DNA of 64,000 bases from Miltochrista miniata (taxonomy: Eukaryota > Arthropoda > Insecta > Lepidoptera > Erebidae). Numbering within the stretch: the stretch's first letter is position 1; the number at the start of each line of letters is the position of its first letter. The stretch is from positions 28,704,684 through 28,768,683 of the forward strand of contig OW121755.1 in assembly GCA_933228765.1 (NCBI GenBank). Reading direction: 5' to 3'. Both the position numbers and the translations under genes were made by a program. Positions 1 to 9,482 of this stretch are shown here, in pieces. The notes under the pieces are model-generated. The model had not been told where the DNA came from. It saw nothing but the letters and a program-made list of their open reading frames with translations, and did no database searches.

Positions 1-141
1 CACAGAAAGATGTTAAAACTTGCCGCAGTACGCGTAGCTTACTATTATGGCCGCCGGCAGCGAAATTAACGATTGTCGTTCTAGATTATCTGTTTTCACT
101 GAAGTAGGTGGCGTGTGTATAGCTTTTAACGGTGATTATAT

Positions 142-172
142 GATTGGTAGGAATAATACAAGCCTACCAATC
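142..172. repeat. 10-bp inverted repeat
   Basis: GATTGGTAGG and CCTACCAATC with an 11-bp spacer. The surrounding 1-279 shows nothing else recognisable apart from intronic sequence. Confidence 0.6.
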
Positions 173-279
173 GCAAAAAAAATGGCGGGATATTTAACAG
201 GAGCTTAACATTTCCATTTAAAGTTTGAAATGGTGTGCCACTGGTTCCTGGTGTGGCACTGGTGCACCCACCCTACTTT

Positions 280-606
280 TCGGTCCACCCGTCACTTAAA
301 ATAAAAAAATAAAAATTTTAAATAAAAAAATAGAACCGACTTCATACAAATCTTTAAATATAAAATTTACCTAGCACATAGTAATATGTATTTTGATTTA
401 TCAGATTTTATTCAATATAATATTGAAGTTGGTGCCATTAATAATACCTACCTAAGCCTTTACCTTTTGGTTTACTTGGCGCCAACTTCAATATGATATT
501 GAATAAAATCTGATAAATCAAAATACATATTACTATGTGCTAGGTAAATTTTATATTTAAAGATTTGTATGAAGTCGGTTCTATTTTTTTATTTAAAATT
601 TTTATG
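280..606 (-). mobile_element. Palindrome-headed repeat, copy A (head only)
   Basis: Near-perfect palindrome: arms 310-436 and 478-604 (127 bp each, two mismatches), spacer 437-477. The left flank (about 280-309, CGGTCCACCCGTCACTTAAA) is the start of the module that follows the palindrome in the other copies, so this copy is inverted and truncated just past its head. Confidence 0.8.
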
Positions 607-647
607 TGGAATTTATTACAGCATACGTACTACAAGCAAACTACTTA

Positions 648-1581
648 TCCATACTAATATTATAAAGCTGAAGAGTTTGTTTGTTTGTTTGTTTGAACGC
701 TAGGATCTCAGGAACTACTGGTTGGATTTCGGAAATTCTTTTACAGTTTGATAGTCCATCTATTGAGGATGGCTATAGGCTATATAACATCACGCTAAGG
801 CAAATAGGAGCGGAGCAGCTATCAAGAATGTTTCGAAAACGGGGAATATTTTTTACCGTCTGAGAGCTTCCGAAGCGTACGCTGCGTAAATGGTTAAAGT
901 TACGTAAAAATTGTGTATTACAAAATTGTTTCTCTTAAAAAGTTCTAAAAAATAGTCCGCGACAGCATATGTCTATCTTTTAAGGTTCGCCCACAATAAC
1001 CTAATTTGTCTATCTCTTAAGGTCCGCTCACAATATTTTAAAACCGAAGAGTTTGTTTGTGCTACGATCTCAGAAACTACTGGTTGCAGTTCAAAAATTA
1101 TTTTACAGTTTCATAGTCAATTTATTGAGGATGGTTAATGACAGTATTACATCACTCTAAGACGAATAGGGGCGGAGCAGCCATGTATAATGTTTTGAGA
1201 ACGGGGAAAATTTATTTCTTACACTGTGGAAATGATTAAAGTTACGTAAAAATAGTGTACTATAAAATTGTTCCTCTTAAAAAGTTAAAAAAAAAGTCCT
1301 TGACCGCATATGCCTATGCCTATCTTTTACGGTTCGCTTACAATAACCCTCAAGTAAGTTTTAAAATATGAGCGAGGCGACGACGGCAGTAATCGTGGTC
1401 TGCAGTGGCAGCCAGTCAAGTGAACGATAAAAACTGGTCAAGAGCGAGTCGGATCCGTACCATAAAAGGACGGGCGAAAGTAGATGCGACGGGAAACATC
1501 ATATCACTTTACATATAAATACCACGCCTCTCTCCTTCTCACTCTCATGTGACGCAAACGAAGTTGCGCGGGTCAGCTAGT
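648..1581 (+). mobile_element. Non-autonomous Helitron-like element, long variant
   Basis: Begins TCCATACTAATATTATAAAG and ends GCGCGGGTCAGCTAGT, with Helitron-type TC start and CTAGT end, no inverted ends and no target duplication. The first part (about 666-1020) is repeated in diverged form at about 1028-1372, including the GAAGAGTTTG, ACTACTGGTTG, ATTGAGGATGG and GGCGGAGCAGC-like blocks. No coding capacity. Confidence 0.75.
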
Positions 1582-1630
1582 AATATACTATTTAAATTTA
1601 GTATACTAGTCTCTTGAATCATTCCTTAAC

Positions 1631-1716
1631 CGTAGGCTATGGCAGGACACCGTGTGGTTTTAGTCGGTACGACTCCGGCATAAAATATCCATGAGGATTT
1701 CCACACGTTAAAAAAG
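1631..1716 (+). repeat. Poly-A retroposon fragment, family 1
   Basis: GTGTGGTTTTAGTCGGTA...GACTCCGGCATA...CATGAGGATTTCCACACGTT followed by an A-run. It is the same 3' end as at 2568-2750, 36748-36949 and 39151-39290 and, inverted, 33219-33545. Confidence 0.65.
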
Positions 1717-1803
1717 GATCTTGGCAGCGCGAGTGTCTATGGTGTTTCTAACATCCATACGTAACGACCATAGGTTTGCTTGCCACCTTAGTGGTGAAAT
1801 AAC
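1717..1803 (+). repeat. Retroposon fragment, family 2 (diverged)
   Basis: GGCAGCGCGAGTGTCTATGG start and CTTGCCACCTTAGTGGT end match the family seen at 23217-23328. Confidence 0.5.
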
Positions 1804-2567
1804 ATGTAAGGATTATGATAATGAGATTAGGAATAATATGAATTTTAACTAATAAAATAAGTATACATTTATCAGTTGCATATACTACAGCTTCGCTAAA
1901 TTGCGTACCTACCACACTGATTCACAATAATGGAAATAAGAAACAAAGGGACATTTTGTTTAGCATGCTCTTGATTCTATTCTTAGAGAACACAAGGTCT
2001 GTTCAACAATTCAAAACGGCAACAAAGCTGTACAATATTTTCTTTGTTTGTTTTTACATGACGGTAGTAGTTTTGGACTCCTTACCCACTCCATAGAAAG
2101 TGCTTTAAGTAATAAGGCTAGGCATTTAGATGTATTCAGAAATTCGACGACAACAGCTTTTATGTGCAGTAATTGCATAATAGGTCAAGGTCGAGCAGTA
2201 ACTTTAAAATTCATGACATTGAATTACAATTTTCAACTATTGCACATAGTCACCTAGATTCATCTGCAGAGGCGTCACTGTGCAGTTCACACGTTAGAAA
2301 AGACTTTCGGGATGCCAATAAATAATCTTCAATTTTCAATATAAACCACCAATCAAATTCTAGTACTTCATTTATTAACTGCCATATTTGACGTCATTAA
2401 CAGCATTTTGGCAATGTAACCAGCGTGAAAAATTTTAGCTATTTCCAGAATTTTTTGATAAGCTGAGGTCTCCCAATTTTCACCATAGCACACGGTCCTA
2501 CGCCTGCAGCCCGTCCATGTGAGCTTCGTCTAACAAATTGATTTAAGGCTATGTCTGCTCCCCCAGA
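1804..2567. other. Intron, no gene seen
   Basis: AT-rich nemo intron sequence. GGTCTCCCAATTTTCACC near 2468 resembles a fragment of the RTE-like 3' end at 48669-48900; nothing else is recognised. Confidence 0.5.
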
Positions 2568-2750
2568 TGCGGGACAGTACCATTTAGGCGAGGCCGCGGT
2601 GGTAGCCAAAGTCTGCTGGGAACCCTGGGACATCCTTCCGAGGGCTTACCCGGGACTTGCGGCCATAGACTATTGTAAGACATTGTGTGGTTTTAGTCGG
2701 TAGGAGTCCGGCATAGCATCCATGTAGGATTTCCACACATAAAAAAAAAG
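2568..2750 (+). repeat. Poly-A retroposon fragment, family 1
   Basis: AGGCGAGGCCGCGGTGGTAG-type start, then CGAGGGCTTACCCGGGACTT, TAGTCGGTAGGAGTCCGGCA and an A-run. Same family as the other four copies. Confidence 0.7.
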
Positions 2751-3650
2751 GGCTATGTCTGCTCTTTCAAAAAATATGTACCTACCTAGTTATTGTCAGT
2801 ATTGTTCTGTACTTATTCAACAGTTTACAACCGTTGTATTAGTAAAAATAAGAATATAAGTACCTACATAGTAGTATGAACACAGAATTTGTAAGATCTC
2901 AACATGTAATAGTGCGTTCCCACTGAGTTTTTGTGATACAATACAACCAAGATTAAGATGAAGTAAAAACTCAACTACAAATCCAGGTCTGTACGTTTTG
3001 CTTTTGTCAAGAAATCCCAGAATTAAGATGGCAGACAATCCCCGTTGCCATAGCGACGAAGTAATCCCCGACTTTATGCCAGGTATTAAATTGGTTGTAA
3101 ACCAAAACACCGATGTCATAAAACACAAGGCTTTTGTATAAACATTCCTTTATTATTTTTATTAAATAGCCTGTCGTGTTTAAATGTAAAATGTAATCGT
3201 AACGAAACGGGCCTAACATTCATTATTGAACAAAGTGTTGGTTGTATTATGTCCGGTGTGTGTTAGTTTAAGGGGAATTTATACCCTTGGCTGCAAATCT
3301 AATATACGCTAAGCTAGGTAAATAGGAAAACTTCCTATAATCTATACGTAATACGTTAAGGTACAGTAATTGGCAAACTTCTTGAGCAACGACCTTGTCT
3401 TTCGTGATCTCTTTTCTCTCTATACCACCAACTAAAAAGTTATTAGCCAACACTATAAAATGCCAATAATAATATAATAGCGTTTTTCAATGACACAATA
3501 TTTTTACGCGCAATCTTTCTTCCACCACCTCACGCTATGCTGAAGTTGTTTGCCGGGTACGGTAATGGAAAATGTCTATGAGACTTGGTAGTCGAGGCTT
3601 TTGATTTATAACATCTAGGATTAATATGCCTATTAACTAAATTAGAAACT
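2751..3650. other. Intron, nothing recognised
   Basis: AT-rich unique-looking sequence. The short open frames here have no recognisable content. Confidence 0.5.
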
Positions 3651-3842
3651 ACTAGCGGGCGTCACACGGTATCACGCGCGTAGCTCCGGGAATACGGGAA
3701 TAAAATATAGCCTATGTTACCCGGGAATAGTGTGGCTTCCCAACAGTGAAAGAATTTTTCAAATCGGTTCAGTAGTTTCGGAGAATATTCGTTGCAAACA
3801 AACAAACAATCAAATCTATCCTCTTTATAATATTAGTATAGA
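3651..3842 (-). mobile_element. Short Helitron-like repeat (ACTAG end left)
   Basis: On the minus strand it runs from TCTATACTAATATTATAAAG to CTAGT. It carries a GTTTGTTTG run, a GAACCGATTTGAAAAATTC-like block and a terminal GC-rich part. Confidence 0.75.
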
Positions 3843-4179
3843 TACTATACTGTTCATCGCTTTCAGACTTCTTTTCATATTGTATGAATTCTGAATAATC
3901 TAATAAATAATCACTAGAGACTGAAAATATCGTATCGAGTCAGTATTCAGCGCTCTATTGACAGTAGATATAACTAGATTATAGGAAGTGGACAAACACG
4001 ATCAATTTAATCGTGCGAGCTGTGGAACTACTTCATTAAGAAACAGCCATTTGGCTGTAACTACATTAACACGAAAGGGTCTCCGAATAATGTTTGTACA
4101 TCCAAATCTAATTTTCCTAGAAGACAATTTCGTTTAAACGTCTCGCTTCGAATGCTGGTTGAATAGAAAAAAGTTGGTC

Positions 4180-4413
4180 AGTAAAAATTCATGGCTTAAA
4201 GAAATTATCGTTAGGACTGAGTACCACACTAAACAAATGAGGTTGTCTGATGTAGTTGATCGGTTACCTCGTCCTATTCCCAGTATGGGATTCTTCAAAA
4301 GGGGTCTTAGAAGAGTGTGGCGCCTCCGGTATTGCAAACTTTCATAGGCTGCGATAACCACCAGTCCTTCTGGGAGGCTGTATACTTGTCTGCCTTAGTG
4401 GTATTAAAAAAAT
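4180..4413 (+). repeat. Retroposon fragment, family 2, longer copy
   Basis: The 3' part reads GTGTGGCGCCTCCGGTATTG, TTCATAGGCTGCGATAACCA and GTCTGCCTTAGTGGTATT plus an A-run, matching 23217-23328. The 5' part carries a short open frame (RLSDVVDRLPRPIPSMGFFK) that probably belongs to the same repeat rather than to a gene. Confidence 0.55.
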
Positions 4414-6371
4414 TGAACTTTGTATTAATTTGCATAACATCCATACTTTCTTTCTTAAATCTGAGGGATGTAAATACATTTTTCATAATGCGGTGGTTGC
4501 TATTTGTGAAAGAAATAACACTTGTACCAAGAAGTTTCCACATAGCGGGATTGGCATATTTCAGTCGTCAAATCAAAGTCACATTGGTTTCAACTTTACT
4601 TTATGTGCAAACTGCAAATATTTTTCATGGTACCTACTATGTTTTCATGATTTCGCCACATATAAGTTTGAATAACAAACTTTGATTATTATTTTCTACA
4701 GTGAACATGATGCGATAATGTACCGTAATGAACGATGTGAATTCGTTCATTACAAGTTACGAGTATTAAGGTGAAGTGGGACTCAAAATACATATTTTGA
4801 CATATTTCAAACCAATTTTGCAATGGTGTTACCAAGGATTTCACAATTTTTGAAATGGATAATTATTATTAAGTATATTGACTAGGGTTGTCAGCTCTCC
4901 AAAACACGATTGAGTAAATTCGGCTCGATAGAAATTTATCCCAAAGTTGCCTCGAATCTGTAAATTTACCTGTGACCGCCTTGACTATAACCAATTTTAT
5001 TCAGTAGTTATATAATGTACCACACTATTTTTTTTATTTCCATGTCCCTAATAAGTTACCTCGAGGCCCTATGATGTTATTTATTTATTAAAATCATATT
5101 GTTTGAATATAAAATACGTTTTGTTGAGCGGGAGTGCATTTTGCCGGTATCAGCCACCTCACATCGCCCGCTCAGTCAGCCGACAGGCTTCGTTGAGGAC
5201 ACCCGTATACAACTTTGTCGCGCCCGCTGACGTAATTCGCTGCCGTAGTAACGAAAATGGGTAATAAAAAAAAAAAAAAAGAAAGTATTCGGCTTAAGCT
5301 CCAGAGCGTAAAAATATCGCATCTGTTTGGGTAAATTTCTTTGGTGTATTATATAAGTTATAGTAACGTTTTCATACTTTCCAATACAAAGTCCGCCTGA
5401 TGCCACATAACAGATAAGTCCAGAAGATTCACCTATAAAAGCGCTCATGTATGTGATGCCCTGACCGAGCTTATAACATGTACATTATTTATATTAATAT
5501 TTAAGCAAAATCAATGTTATTACGAGTATAATACTAATGAATGATGAATCAGTGGGCCAATTCTCCTAAATTTACAATATAACAGTAGGTATAAACCTTA
5601 ATTGAGTCTATAATAAATTAAAACTCAAAAAATTGGTATTCTCCTATCCAAAATTACAGTTTTCAATGTACGTATTGCGTATTGATATTCTGGTAGTCTT
5701 ACTTTACTACTAGTACGTCGTAGTTGATGTAGATAGGTATTGAATTTGAAAGTATGAGTTTGAATTTGAACCAACAGTGAACTGAAAATAAACAGCTTAC
5801 AACCCGATACAGTCAATACAACCCTAACTTTGTTTTTAAGCTATAATGTAAAACAGTAATACAATGTTTAATGGATAGTGGTACCTATATGTTAAGCGCT
5901 AGAAGATGATTTTGTGAATATTTGTTACTGAAAACCGGGACCAACGGCTCAGAAGCACGGAAAAGCAAAATATTCAGAACTGCCTGATGATTTAATATAA
6001 TTTTCGAATTATTTCATTATTATAATTGAAGTCTGTGAAGATGTTTGCGACAAAATCACGTTCCAACGGTTGAGCAGATCTGGCTGTAATTGGTGGCCTA
6101 TTAAAATTATTTTATGCTTTTCCAGACTGCAATATATTCTTGGATATATTATATATAATTTAGAAAATAGCATAAAGGCTATTTTATCCCTGGATATGAT
6201 CCAATGGTAGGTGGGAACGTGAACAGAATTCTACACAGCTGAAGCTGCGGGCAAGACCTATGCGAAATGAAACGTAGAAGGTTTAATTTGGGTAATGGTA
6301 ATAGTTTGGACAGGACTAAAGCCTTGTCTAGTCTAAATAACTAGTATCGAAATTTATTCCTTTATACACCC
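4414..6371. other. Intron; poly-A run at 5264-5280
   Basis: Mostly nothing recognised. A GC-richer stretch (5130-5260) ends in an A-run at 5264-5280 and may be an old 5'-truncated retroposon. Otherwise AT-rich intron up to the gypsy insertion. Confidence 0.45.
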
Positions 6372-7517
6372 TGTAACGTGCAATTCCGTTACATGGGCAC
6401 TATGTGAATAAATAAATACATAATTTCGAATTTCGTAGTTTTGTTTATTTTTGTCGTGCATAGACACGCTAAATTTGGACTCATTTTCATTCACTGCTCT
6501 AGGCTGTATAGTGCAAGACCTAAACAGTGCGTCTCAGGCCAAATTTTAAAAAGTTTAGTTGTCAAGAAGTCAGCTGTCAAGCGAAAAGTGTTCATTCGCC
6601 GAGCTATCGTAATGGAGTGATGTCTCCTAATTTTTAATTTGTTTTTATTTCGGCCATCCACGCGCCAAATTTACTGGATGTTGTAAGGGGATGTTCAGCC
6701 CTACATCCTGATCACTTTATTGTATAAATTTTGGTAAGTTTTGGTAGTTTTTCGATTGACTTATGGACACATAGCGTCGTGTTCCAAACCTTCATGGATT
6801 TTGTGTTTTTTGCAGGTCTTGGAGATTATTTTGGAATATTAATTTATCTGCTTATCCGCCCAGGAGTTTCTATTGTATAATGCGGTACGTAATTTTGTTA
6901 TTTTGATTGAGGTTCATCATGATTGTAACATGTGCTCCCATACTGATGCGTGTTTTGATGTTCCTTTCAGCTTATTTAGCGCCGTACCCTTGGGGGACAG
7001 TGTGTGTCCAGGAATGTGAATCCCATTGTTGGTTTCTTCTCACCGTTGTGGTCGTGGGACCCACGTGCGGAAGGAAAATCGCGTGAGGTAATCTACCGGA
7101 ACGCAGCAGGTACCTCTGTACACATAATATACCTATTATAAAGTAGCTTACCATTCTAATTACCTGACGACTAGCAGGATGTCGTGATAGTTGTCTCTGT
7201 GAAATTTCAATGGGTAGAAACCCTTATAGAATCCTTGTTAAATTTATTGCGGCTAGAACCTAAGCCTAATTCTAAGCCCTTGTTAGTTAGTAGGACTGTA
7301 CTAGGATCCTTCGCTAGGAATAAAGTTTGGAACTTTCATACAGAGTTTCCATCCTGAATTCCAGCCCCAGGCTTGTGATTAGAAGTTCCGGGGCACTGCG
7401 GCTGACTATCTGGCATATTATGGTTGATGGACCTATAACCATCTGGCGCCCGAGTAAGCATCATTCATTGTCTATATACATTCATCATAGTAAACCCCTT
7501 TATTTTTTTATATTACA
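6372..7517 (+). repeat. 5' LTR of the gypsy element
   Basis: 1146-bp long terminal repeat starting TGTAACGTGC and ending TTACA, with the matching copy at 14460-15605. A short imperfect inverted TGTAACG...CGTTACA lies at its very start. Small open frames inside it occur identically in the other LTR and are not genes. An AATAAA at 7319-7324 could serve for 3'-end formation; no clear TATA box was identified. Confidence 0.95.
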
Positions 7518-8490
7518 ATTGTCGCCAGCGACCAGGGACTTGAGTTGGATCTGAGTACATTCTAACAGCTAATCATGACATCCTGCAACCCCTTAGTTTG
7601 TTTGTTAATAGTTTGTTTGATAGGTACAGTAATTTATTAGTTATAGTAGTGACAAACTACAAATTATTGTATTCTTTGTTATATATAATCTCAACAATAT
7701 TTTATAGCTGTCAAGTCTTGCAGTGTTATATCTCAGTCTAGATTGTTATTATATATGTATATTATGTAATTCTATGTGAATTATGGACATATTTGTATCC
7801 CATATGTATTGTTAGAAGTTATTTCTTGTGACATAACCTATTTCAACTTTTACATACAAGGTTAATGTTATTCTGTGACCTTGAGATGTTTTGATGTTTA
7901 ATGAGAGATTTCATTACATTCTTGTTATTGGAACTTAATAGGACAGTTTGTTTGTATGTTTTTAAAAACGCTTAATGATAACAATAGTTATTTTATAGTT
8001 ATAATTGTGAAAAACATGTAATATTGAGAGACAACTTAAAGACATTTTTCTAGTATTGATAAAATAACTTTTGAATTTGCATTATTCGGTTTGCACTTGC
8101 TATAGTACATACAATATTAAAGTTTCATAGCTTTTGGAAACTTTTACATGAAAATATTTTGCTTTTTTGACATTCATCATTTGAGCGTCAAGCTTGGTTG
8201 CACTTCAACGTTCCCGCTATTGACTTGTCAATACTTTTGAATTTTTTGCTTTTGAATGTTTATTGGTGTGATGATATCTTGCTATTGATCATCTTCATCT
8301 GAGCGTGTGGTCCGGTTGCATTTGTGCATTTGACTATCCTTATACTTGAGGGTTCGATACTTTTTGAAACTTTTAGCTTTTGTGTGCATATAACTTACCT
8401 TTTAGCTTTACATCTTCATCTTGGCGTTAATCCCAGTTGCTTTTGCAACATATTTCTTCTGGTTTTGAATTTGTTTGGTAATTGTTAGCC
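7518..8490 (+). other. gypsy element leader with three degenerate repeats
   Basis: Untranslated leader between the 5' LTR and gag. In its last 370 bp a unit of roughly 115-120 bp recurs three times (about 8120-8230, 8231-8350, 8351-8470). Each has a TACTTTTGAA-like and TTTAGCTTTTG-like part, then a CATCTTCATCTGAGCGT-like part and GGTTGCA. The units are diverged but collinear. They could be packaging or translation elements, or simply decayed duplications. Confidence 0.6.
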
Positions 8491-9432
8491 ATGGACAAGA
8501 GTGTGCAGTTTCCACCTTTGCTTGATGATAAGGAGGAGCGAGTTGCTGATGATACTTTGATTACTATTGATGAGACAGGAGGTGATACTTCTGGATCTTT
8601 TCTTAAAAATATGAATGCTACTCATAGCTCAGCTGCGGGTTTGCCTTCTTTGGGTTCTTTGAACATAACGCTAAATGACAATATTAAAAAACATTTACCT
8701 TCGGTTACTAAATTACCTGATTTGAAGCGTAGTGGGATTAATTATGATGGTAAGTCATGTGTTAGAGAATTTATAATTCAGATAGAGGAATATTTTCTAT
8801 TTAAAAATTTTAATGAACATTTGTTAGTTGCTTCTTTCATTGATCTTTTGTCGGGTACAGCAATCAAGTGGTTCCGTAGTGTTCGCACTCAGATATCTTC
8901 TTGGCAGGATTTGAAGGCTGCTTTGTTGAAACGTTTTGATAAAATTGAATATGACTTTCTTTTGGAAAATGAGCTTCGCACTAGGAAACAAAAATATTTT
9001 GAGTCTCTTCCAGATTTTATTACTGAGATTATGGACATGAACAATAAGTTGTCAGTTCCTATTTCAGATCATACTTTGATAACAGTTATTAAGCTTAACA
9101 TGTTAAATATTTATAAACCATTTCTTTTTGATAAACAGATATATTCTATTAGTGAATTTCTTTATTTCAGTCGGGATCTTGAAGATTGTGTTGAACGTAG
9201 GTCTACGTCTCATAGAGATGTTAAACCAGTTAAGAGTTTTATTAAGGTGAATGCTGTTAGTCATGATAATGATAAAGCTTTAGTTTGTTTAAAATGTAAG
9301 ACTCCGGGTCATACTTTCAAAAATTGCATGAAAATCCCTGGAATTATTTGCTTCAAGTGTCACAAATTGGGTGTTACTTCCAAGACTTGCGGTGCTTGCA
9401 ACTCAGAAAAGAATAATAGTTCAAAAAACTGA
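8491..9432 (+). CDS. gag: gypsy element Gag (capsid and nucleocapsid)
   Basis: Gag polyprotein of the LTR element, 313 residues from ATG 8491 (context GCCATGG, a good Kozak match) to TGA at 9430-9432. The frame is open upstream to a TTG at 8482, but the ATG is the plausible start. Residues about 85-215 form a retrotransposon-gag capsid region (GTAIKWFRSV, then KAALLKRFD). The C-terminus has two zinc-knuckle positions. Residues 266-279, CLKCKTPGHTFKNC, are a full CX2CX4HX4C. Residues 287-300, CFKCHKLGVTSKTC, keep the spacing but have Val in place of the zinc-binding His. Gag forms the particle and binds genomic RNA. The stop codon directly follows a -1 slippery heptamer, so a minority of ribosomes should continue into pol. 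Confidence 0.93.
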   Translation: MDKSVQFPPLLDDKEERVADDTLITIDETGGDTSGSFLKNMNATHSSAAGLPSLGSLNITLNDNIKKHLPSVTKLPDLKRSGINYDGKSCVREFIIQIEEYFLFKNFNEHLLVASFIDLLSGTAIKWFRSVRTQISSWQDLKAALLKRFDKIEYDFLLENELRTRKQKYFESLPDFITEIMDMNNKLSVPISDHTLITVIKLNMLNIYKPFLFDKQIYSISEFLYFSRDLEDCVERRSTSHRDVKPVKSFIKVNAVSHDNDKALVCLKCKTPGHTFKNCMKIPGIICFKCHKLGVTSKTCGACNSEKNNSSKN

Positions 9433-9482
9433 TTAGGTCTCATCGAGCACAGGTTTGTGAGAAAACTGTTGGTGACTCGATG
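9423..9482 (+). promoter_or_regulatory. -1 programmed ribosomal frameshift site, gag to pol
   Basis: Heptamer A AAA AAC at 9423-9429, in the exact X XXY YYZ phase relative to gag codons, followed at once by the gag TGA. The pol frame is -1 relative to gag and is open from 9420 (after a TAG at 9417) straight into the pol ORF. Downstream, CATCGAG (9441-9447) pairs perfectly with CTCGATG (9476-9482), enclosing a nested CACA/TGTG hairpin (9448-9459). Spacer from the heptamer to the stem is 11 nt, slightly long for a stimulator. This is the classical retroviral-type arrangement; the function is inferred. Confidence 0.82.
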
